Shown: positions 56,905-64,000 of the stretch, piece by piece
Layout of the letters: every line of letters begins with the position of its first letter
Numbering within the stretch: position 1 is the stretch's first letter
Origin: Phanerochaete sordida
Taxonomy: Eukaryota; Basidiomycota; Agaricomycetes; Polyporales; Phanerochaetaceae
NCBI GenBank assembly: GCA_019973155.2
Contig: BPQB01000027.1
Location: forward strand, 310,001-374,000
DNA length: 64,000 nt
Direction of reading: 5' to 3'
Notes under the pieces: generated by a model
The model's input: only the letters and a program-made list of their open reading frames with translations
Told to the model about the DNA's origin: nothing
The model's database searches: none
Program-made: the position numbers and the translations under genes

Positions 56905-58840
56905 TTATTGTACAAGGTAGTTCACAAGCTTGTTCAGTACCCCGTTCGTGACGCGCTGCTTACGCTCGTCCGCGCGCGCCTTCTTCAGCAAGTCCAGCTT
57001 CGCCTGCATGCTGTTGCGACAGCTCTGCACCTGCGCGATCGTCTCCGACGGCGTGCCATTGCTCTTCATCTTCTCGAGGTTGTAGTCGAGGAGCTGGACG
57101 GACTTCTCGACCTGGCCCGCGAAGCTGCCCGACAGCGCGAGCTTGCTGTACTCCTCCGCGAGGCGCGCGATCTCGTCCGTGTACGTCTCGATGTCGCGCG
57201 CGTACTCGTCGATGAAGCCCTGCGCGATCTCGCGCGCCTGCTGCTGCGCGTCCTTCGCCGTGCGCGCGTCCTTCAGGCGCTGTACCGCCTCCGGGTTCGG
57301 CTGCTTCTGCTTCTGCGTCTCCGTGTCCCACTTCACGTTGAAGTGCTTGTGGTTCTGGCGCGGGTGGTGGCACACGTTGCACACGGTGCCCGTCGGCTGC
57401 ATCGATGAGCAGTCCGCGAGCTCCGAGTCCTTGAGCGCAAAGTCGAGACCGCAGCCCTCGTGGCAGTTCGAGCGGCAGTCGGCGATGCCCGTGCAGAGCG
57501 TGTTGTGCCTCTCGGTCTTGACCTGAACGAGAACTTCGACGTCCGTCTCGACCACGGTCCTGTCTTTATAGTAGTCGATATCCTGGCGCGACGCGATGAG
57601 TCAGATACCTGACGAGTGGCGGCGAAGTCCGGCGTACCTGTTCTGCCTTCCCCAGATCGTCGATGATCTTCTGCAGCTTGATCTGCTGCTTCGCAGACGC
57701 GTCCATGCGCGAAAGGGCGTTCGCGATGTTCTGGTCGATGGACTGAGTCTGGGTGTAGAGCGAGACGATGTCCTTCGTCGGCTGGGGCGTGCGCATGTCG
57801 ACCCAGTCGAAGAGCTCGACGAGCATCTCCAGCGCGTTCTGCTCGCTGTCCTTCACAATGTTGCGCAACTTCTCGACCTTGGCCGGCGTGATGCCCTTCT
57901 GCTTGCTCAGCTCGAGGAACTTCTTCTGCACGGCGACAGGGTTGTCGAGCGGGAACTGGATGGCATCGGCAAGGGAGGCGTCGACCTTCGACTTGTCGAA
58001 GTTCCAGGACATGGGGTTGGCGACGTTCGTGAACATCAGGCCGATGTTGTCGGCGAGAGTGCGAGGGAAGATGGACGTGAGGGTGGTGAGCGCGTACTGC
58101 GTGGCGATGCCGAGACGGGGGTTGGTACCGTTGGCGAGGACAAGGACGGCGGTGATGGTGACGATGTGACTTTGGATAGCCCGGGCAATGCTCTCCTTGT
58201 GAATCTCGTCCTGAGCGAGGCAGCGAGTGTCGGCGAGACCTGGAGTGTCGAGGATCCGAAGAGTGACGCCGTTCTGGCTCGTAAACTCGTAGAGCTTCGC
58301 CGCGTTCGTCTGGCTCTGACTCTGCGAGCCGCCCTGTTCGTTGCCCTTGTCCTCCACGTCGGTGTACTGATCTGGCGAATGACCGGCAAGGACGTTGGCG
58401 AAGAGAGACAGGACGGACGTCTTGCCCACGCCAGTCTCCCCGACGAGGAGAAGGGTGATCTCCTTCCTGTGCTTTGTCGTCTTAATGATTCCCTTGCGCA
58501 GAGAATCCACGTAACTACATTCCATGAAGGTTAACGGGATACTGATACAAGGAATGGCAAAGAAAGCTTACTTCGCGGCGAGCTCCGGCCCTGCGGGGGC
58601 GCCAGGTACAGCGGGAGTGGTGGATGGAGTGGTTGTGGACGCACTTCCACTACAACATCGGGCCTCAGATTTTGCAAGCTCGATGTGAAAGTGCAGCGAG
58701 TTACGGAGTAGGTTGAGAAGAGCCCGCCGCAGGATTCGCGGGGGTCACGATGGCCGAGCCAGCCGAAGAAACATTGAAAGGACGGTCAGCCTTACAGAGT
58801 TGGTCAATCTGGTACGCGAGTCAACTCACGTGGTAGACAT
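56905..58840 (-). CDS. AIG1/GIMAP-like P-loop GTPase with C-terminal Cys/His cluster
   Basis: GTPase of the TRAFAC AIG1-type class. G1 is VGETGVGKTSV (about 58440), G3 is LRILDTPGLADTRC (about 58240), with VTITAVLVLANGTNPRLGIA in the G4 area. A helical segment (SIDQNIANALSRMDASAKQQ, IKLQKIIDDLGKAEQ) follows; then, after an intron (GTACGC...GCCAG, 57586-57637), DIDYYKDRTVVETDVEVLV and a Cys/His cluster: CTGIADCRSNCHEGCG ... CSSMQ ... CNVCHHPRQNHKHF, probably metal-binding. The end is a coiled coil closing KLVNYLVQ-TAG at 56905. The 5' end is less certain: the first long exon starts at YVDSLRKGIIKTTKHRKEI after an acceptor at about 58515. Ser/Thr/Pro-rich upstream exons (SSAGSAIVTPANPAAGSSQP, TTTPSTTPAVPGAPAGPELA) splice to it in phase. 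The likely start MSTT lies near 58840, but its donor phase does not fit. The ATG at 58525 is the fallback start. No transmembrane anchor seen. Confidence 0.82.
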
Positions 58841-59871
58841 AGTGAAGGAGTGGGTAGGGGTGGTGAACGGCAGAGGGACGCGACTTGTCGAATGCCGCGA
58901 GTCGAGGTCATCTAAATACGAGCAGCAGGCCGCGACGAACGACCTCCACAGCCTTCACGACGGCCAGTACCTTTCTCCGTGCTTCAGTAGTGTGCCTGTC
59001 AGAGCATTCAGCACAATCCATTTCGACGACGAGCCGCAGTGCGTGCTCATGGGAACATACCCGTCTGCCACGCCGCGGCGGCGTCTGGGCGGTGCCGACG
59101 CGTGCCTGGCCGATTCTAAACTTGTGTCTGCATTTCTGTGCCTTTGCACGACGGCCGGGTGTTTTTTGTTTACGCTTTTGCCTGCGAGGCCGAGGCGTGC
59201 GAAGATAGTACGAAGATGGTGGTCGCGGTCGAAGAGCAGAGCCGGCACAGAGCCCGGCTCGGGTACCTGCCAAACTTGAAGATACCGAGGGCGCCCTGGA
59301 GCAAATATGCGCAAACAAATACCGCTGGCGGGCTCGGCACCGAAGACGAGATGGCACAGGCTCGAGGACGTCCGTAGTTGGCCAACAACACACACGAAAT
59401 AATAAATCATACAAACCAAACTAGGCGCAGATTATTTCTGGATTTGTTCTGCGTGGACTAAGACGTCCAGCTGTGCTCTCAGTCGATCGACGGCGCTCGG
59501 CCTGGGAGGCAGTGAGTGTCTTCGGAGGAGCTCCGTTCCCCGGCCTCACGCGATGTCGTACCCATAAAGGCTCACTGATTTTAAGAGTTATTGGGTACTA
59601 GATGTGCTTGGAGGGTCGCTGTCATCAAGCCAAATAACGTTACGGAAAACATCGCGATGTCTCAGCAGCGCCGTCAGGATACCTTACAAGCAGACTTCGC
59701 TCAACGGTTTAACGTGACTCATTCATACAAACTCTGAGGCCAAGTGTATCTAGTATAATAGCAACTTCAAAGCCGTACCCATTGAATCCTCTGTTTTGAG
59801 GCTGGCATACTGTACAAGAGACTACAAGCTCTGATATCCCGCCTAATCGCTCCCCTCTTGGCTCCTTGATC
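58841..59871. other. Intergenic region, nothing certain
   Basis: About 1 kb between the GTPase start and the third small-gene copy. An open frame of about 150 codons on the minus strand (58955-59419) has no motif, and a competing frame overlaps it, so no gene is called. Confidence 0.4.
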
Positions 59872-60511
59872 TCAGAAGAGCTGACCGCTTCCCGTGCCGG
59901 TGGTGTGAGCGCTGCCGCTGACGTCATGGACCTTGGTCCCTTTGGAGTAAGTTAGCTTGGAATAGAACCATGTTGATACAAAGCCTTCGATTACACACCG
60001 TAGTACTAAAACGATATCATTAGATCGAAGCATATCCCTTTCAAGGATATTACATACCTCAGCAACCCTCTTCGCGCCTTTGGAGAAGGTGATCTGGAGG
60101 TGGTCTATCTCTGGATCGGTGTAGTTGACGGCGTTGACGATCACTTGACCAGTCTCCAATTTGAATATCCAGCCGAGACTGGAGCCGCACCACTCGCCAC
60201 CTGCAATTGGTATGGACGGCGTCCCATGTGAAGCGTTCCGAGTGTAACGCACGATTGATTTGGCCCCTGAACACAATAGCATCTCCAACAATCTTGACGA
60301 TAGTAAGGTCACCTTCGTCGAACTTTGCCTTGACCAGATGGAATTGCACAAGCATCGGGAGCGTGATGTCTCCCCCTGAGTCTTCGCAGAGCCTTCGCTT
60401 CAGCGCGTCCTCATCGAGGGCTGAGTCGGGCGTATCAGGAGGGAGCTTGGCGGTAAGCGTGTGCAGTTTCTTCAGAATCTCGGGGGCGTTGTCGGGAGTG
60501 TCGGAGGACAT
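59872..60511 (-). CDS. Small Gly-tailed cytosolic protein, dispersed copy C
   Basis: Diverged paralogue of the tandem pair at 51.8-54.7 kb. The ATG at 60511 (MSSDTPDNAPEILKKLHTLT) aligns with MSES...VEEILKKL of the others; an upstream ATG at 60568 is in frame but not conserved. Next come LDEDALKRRLCEDSGGDITL, PMLVQFHLVKAKFDEGDLTI, VKIVGDAIVFRGQIN, an intron GTGCGT...TTGCAG (about 60205-60254), GEWCGSSLGWIFKLETGQVI, DPEIDHLQITFSKGAKRVAE, a second intron GTAATA...CCAAAG (about 59943-60053), and HDVSGSAHTTGTGSGQLF-TGA. Intron positions and the Gly-rich tail agree with copies A and B, and both help to correct each other's models. Of the three it keeps the most family-typical sequence (LPMLVQFHLVKA, IVGDAIVFRG). 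No signal peptide. About 160 residues. Confidence 0.7.
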
Positions 60512-60586
60512 GATTTTGGTGTGCTGAGTAGGGATAATTATGCTGCTGGAATTGCTGACGTCCGACAAACTGTACTGGGGGCTCAG

Positions 60587-60594
60587 TTTTTATA
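60587..60594 (-). promoter_or_regulatory. TATA box, small gene copy C
   Basis: TATAAAAA on the minus strand in GTATAAAAACTGAG, 76 bp before the ATG at 60511, the same spacing as in copy A. Confidence 0.65.
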
Positions 60595-60633
60595 CGCGCG
60601 GGGTTCTCAGCCTATTGGTTTATTTTGCGGATA

Positions 60634-60838
60634 TACAGTAGTTAAGCTAATAATGCATAAAAAGTAAAATTCGATACGATATTCATGTCCCAACCAAACC
60701 CCCCAAGATTTTTGTGTCATGAGCGCATTCATGCCGTGATACCTCGTCTAAGATACCGAATGAGTCCGCACAAGACATCAGAGGGAGGAGGGATCCCGGA
60801 CGCTAAGCGCCTTATGCATTATTAGCTTAACTACTGTA
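60634..60838. mobile_element. Non-autonomous Tc1/mariner-type element (MITE), about 201 bp plus TA duplication
   Basis: A perfect inverted repeat: 60634-60660 is the exact reverse complement of 60812-60838 (27 bp, TACAGTAGTTAAGC... and ...GCTTAACTACTGTA). The outermost TA on each side fits a TA target-site duplication, leaving a 201-bp element (60636-60836) that starts CAGTAGTT and ends AACTACTG. CAGT/ACTG ends with TA duplication are typical of Tc1/mariner, especially pogo/Fot1-like elements of fungi. The interior is too short to code for a transposase. Perfect repeats argue for recent insertion. It sits 40 bp beyond the TATA box of small gene copy C. Confidence 0.9.
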
Positions 60839-63119
60839 CAATGATTTTGAATGTCATTACGCCGCGTTTCATGTTACGTGGGCAAAGAATCAAGGACTCG
60901 TGTCCAGCTCCGACACGTTTTGGGGAACTGTAGCCTAGATAGATGAAAAGCGGACAGTTCCGTGAGTGCCTGTGTGAAATAGTTTTTCGAACGAGCCATT
61001 CAAATGGCAGCATCATGAGTAAGTGCTAAGTATGGTAGAGCATTTGACTATTTCGCAGATGGATATATCGCAACTGCGATAGAACTCGGAGCTGGGGCAC
61101 CAACCTTCAGGTCACCTGCAGGCAGCGCACTGGCTCACGAGCGCCCTCTTAAGGTCCCGTCGAGACAGCGCTGGCTGTATTTCGTATATACGATAACCGC
61201 CGACTGCCACGGCTTTTCCAGACCCTTGGATCACGGAAACCCGCAATCGTGCAATCTCTGCGAGATGATAATCACCAAGGAGTCTCGTCGCCAGACTGAG
61301 AGTGTAGTGGACTGCTTGACGATTTCCGCAGCTGCCGCACGCCATAGTTGCGGCTGAATGCACACATTTTTCTACTTGAGGCTATTCGGGATAGCTTGCC
61401 ACGAAGCGCATGGTTTCAAAGATAATTCCGTCTAACTCGCTCCACATTTATGCGGTAGAACTGAACAGAAAGGCTCTCTGCATCGTATAAGTGAAATCAC
61501 AAAGCCTTGACATAGGGTTGAAGATGCTGATAACTAGTTTTCCAATACTTACGAGACTAGTCACAGAATTTCGACTCCCAGTTATGTATCCTGCTTATAA
61601 GGGCGTGAATGAGGCTGCGATTTCATACGACATATTCATGACCACCCATGACGTGTGCAATCATTCATGAGCCTCGTGTAGCCATTCGATGTACCCATGC
61701 ATGTCTGAGTATGGGTGCCGCTCACTGACTCGTGCCCTTATACCGAGCGCGCAATAAAGTCGTCCATCTGAAACGTCTCGGCGCAATACTTTGCGTGCCC
61801 TACAGCTGCAATGTGGCACCCTCGGAATCACTCAGGCGTCGCAAAACATCGGAAGGAGTCCAAACTCTGTAAATTCCGGGGCATCCTTCTGAGACGTTAC
61901 GTACCTCTAGAGAAAGCTAGGATACGTAGTCGATGTGGGCGTGCAATTCGACGCTCAAAACATTTATGCTCGCTCTTCGATTCTTGTCTGTGACAGCGTG
62001 TACGCGGCCGCAGTGCGATGCGCGTCCAAATTACAGCAGCGATGAGCGCCCTCATCCGAAGCTCCACACGCACTGGCATCATGCTTTGTCTGGGTTGTTA
62101 TGCCCGGCCATAATTACACTGCGGGCTAGACTAGTGTACATTTTGCGTGGATGTGTAATAACCCGTGCTGCCAGTGCAGTGCGGCCAGTGCAGTGCGGCC
62201 AGTGCAGTGCGAAGTACACGCAGCACCGTCCAATTGGCGCATTCTTCACAGTGGAAGCGAATCAAGATGGCCTATAGATGCTGGCCTTGGCTGACCCCGG
62301 CCTAAAGATCAGTTCTAGGGAATGTATTGCGAACCTCCCTCTCGATTCCACCATTCGCGAGCGTCCCGTGAGTGGCCGGAGATCCGCTGTGCGGGACGCT
62401 CTCATTGAAGGAAGTTGGGCATCATTGTACCGGCAGATGCACGCCAGTGCATTGCACACTCTCAGCCCTACCCGAGACGCTGTGGTATTCAATGGAGCGT
62501 ACATAACCCTTTCTTAGGCCGCGAAGGACCCTTGCATCGCGGGAAAGCATCATACAATGAATGCCTGCGTATGTTCGTTCTGCAGAGAAGCTGTTAGATA
62601 ACTATAAGCGGAATCTGGCAAGGCACTGGAACTACATGAATAGCAAACCCGGATGCTCGGCATACATAGTTTGGTATCAACAGTATATGACAGCACACGA
62701 CAGCTGTGTGAACATCGAAGGCAAATACGATACGCTGTGGCGTAAGAGCTATGGTGTACGGCAAACCCGTGAGCATCCCATTTAGCCCCTGAGAAGATTA
62801 TGTGAGGAGTTAGTGAGGGTCTCCATCTGTGACAGAAGATAAGCGCAGTCAAGCCCTCGTGCGCATTGTGATATTGCAAAGGAAGCACACACAGATCCAC
62901 CGATAGAGACTCTATAGCCATAACACGCTCGCCAAGCATATGCATGTGGTCAGCGTGAACGAAACTCTTGGAGTATCTCATGAAGGTCCTGCTTGCCCCG
63001 AAGTATAGAAATCCCACAGAAGCCCAGCAGTTCAGATGCGTGTAGAACTCGCGCTCATATGCGAACGGTGCCGCGCGTTTAAGGGAACGAGGACCGTCCG
63101 CTCAACGTCCGCTGGTCGG
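60839..63119. other. 2.3-kb AT-richer region without a recognised gene
   Basis: Open frames are short and unconvincing on both strands. Contains only the 14-bp triplicate at 62170. Possibly old, eroded repeat DNA. Confidence 0.45.
62170..62211. repeat. Three perfect tandem copies of a 14-bp unit
   Basis: GCCAGTGCAGTGCG repeated exactly three times (62170-62183, 62184-62197, 62198-62211). Minisatellite-like; no gene context. Confidence 0.95.
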
Positions 63120-64000
63120 CTATGGCATCTCTGTGTAAAACTCGGGAGCAACTTCCTTGCGCGTGCGCGGTTCCTCGATGAGCTCGCTCGAGTTGCGGGT
63201 CTGCGAGCTGCCCGTGGGTCAGGGGTGCACCAGCACGGAGGAGACGCGATACGGGGACTCACGCGTAGAGTTCGATGTGCGTCGTGAGCGCATGCGAGCC
63301 GCCGACGGACCTACGCGGGTCGCTCGGCCGCGTGGACTTCGGGCGGGAGGCCAGACTGTGCAAGTCGTGAGTGCTGTGGCGGAGGGCAGACGCACGGCGC
63401 AGGCGTACCTGGATGATGCGTCGGGCTCGCACATCCCGAGCAGAGACGTGACGAAGGCGGAGGACGTAATGACGCTGTGGGCCATGAGATCGCGCACCTG
63501 CTGTGGATGTCGGTCTGCTCACCAAATCGTCCCGCTAGGGAGTGCGAGAATAACGTTCATGGTATCTGTAGGCGTGTTCAGGGACCTATCTGCGCGTGAG
63601 CTCCCGACGACGTACTGTTCAGGTCGAGCCAGAGCATGATCTGCCACCAAGCTCGATTATCAGGCACTTGCCGCGCACAGGACAGCACACTCACGATTGC
63701 TGGTATACACGCCGAGCAAGATATCAGTGCGTAGCCCAAACCTTGTGTGACTACGGTCGTCCACAGCGGTGAGCGCGAGTGCAGGCCCTGGCGCTGCATG
63801 CCCGCAAGCGTGAACGCAAGGATGACAATGTCCCAGATCAGTGCTGCATTCGCGTGAGGGTTTCCGTCAAGAAAGAGGTCTGGGCGGCACGCACTGAACG
63901 TATAGAAGCCGAGCAGCTGTGATCGCCCCTTTGAGGTTACGACCATGCAGACATGTTGTAGCGGGTCCCACCTGGCTTGCACAGACTCGAATCCGGCTGT
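63120..64000 (-). CDS. Multipass membrane protein (copy 3), C-terminal part, runs off the window
   Basis: 3' half of a gene whose start lies beyond 64000. Minus-strand exons: TAGFESVQARWDPLQHVCMV, VTSKGRSQLLGFYTFSACRP, DLFLDGNPHANAALIWDIVI, LAFTLAGMQRQGLHSRSPLW, TTVVTQGLGYALISCSACIP, AIV (intron GTGAGT...GGCAG, 63640-63693), IMLWLDLN, TMNVILALPSGTIW, LMAHSVITSSAFVTSLLGMC and ALTTHIELYA. The last exon is SQTRNSSELIEEPRTRKEVA, PEFYTEMP-TAG at 63120. At least two membrane helices are visible (AALIWDIVILAFTLAG, GLGYALISCSACIPAI). Unlike copy 1, FYTFSA and HANAALIWD are in one frame, so this copy appears intact. The order (loop, helix, SPLW, helix, LDLN..MNVIL) matches, from memory, integral membrane proteins expanded in polypores (DUF6533-like); no function is known. 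Confidence 0.75.

Noticed and set aside
58713..59419. Opposed frames of 188 and 154 codons upstream of the GTPase
   Set aside because: Both lack motifs and contradict each other; the left part overlaps the likely 5' exons of the GTPase on the minus strand.
1..64000. CRISPR arrays, rRNA, LTR retrotransposons, telomere repeats
   Set aside because: Looked for and not seen; the only inverted-repeat element found is the MITE at 60634-60838.

Overview
The window is nuclear DNA of a filamentous basidiomycete, most likely an Agaricomycete close to the polypores. Evidence: genes are cut by many short introns (about 45-80 bp, with GTRNGY donors and CTNAC branch points). There is a tRNA-Ser with a T-run terminator, TATA-driven secreted enzymes, fungal housekeeping genes (RBM25-like splicing factor, Ent3-type epsin, WDR7-like WD40 protein), and several protein families I know only from basidiomycetes. 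No bacterial, organellar or CRISPR features were seen. All gene models are read by eye; exon ends are approximate unless a splice site is discussed.

Layout. 1-19 kb: secreted hydrolases. The window opens inside the last exon of a type-B carboxylesterase, followed by a 4-kb gene-poor stretch with a diverged tandem repeat, a GH2 beta-mannosidase (minus), and a head-to-tail array of three complete carboxylesterase paralogues (plus) whose promoters were duplicated with them. 19-31 kb: housekeeping genes, namely an RBM25/Snu71-like splicing factor, two small single-pass membrane proteins with paired PPxY motifs flanking a tRNA-Ser(AGA), and a long WDR7/rabconnectin-3-like WD40 protein. 31-42.5 kb: two secreted GH20 beta-N-acetylhexosaminidases bracket a serine-rich two-TM protein and an Ent3-type epsin. 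GH2, GH20 and esterases together fit extracellular glycan or cell-wall turnover.

42.5-64 kb: gene-poor accessory DNA built from repeated, partly decayed paralogues: a small low-complexity gene with a probable GC-AG intron; a relic of the 3' end of an AIG1/GIMAP-like GTPase; a fusion of a basidiomycete-specific domain with a C-terminal WD40 propeller; three copies of a multipass membrane protein 3' region (one frameshifted, one relic, one running off the window); three copies of a small Gly-tailed protein, two of them inside a 2.3-kb tandem duplication; the intact GTPase; and a 0.2-kb non-autonomous Tc1/mariner-type element with perfect inverted repeats. This region is the most novel part. The mixture of a GIMAP-like GTPase, a WD40 fusion, expanding small proteins and membrane proteins recalls a rapidly evolving recognition or defence locus, but that reading is inference only.
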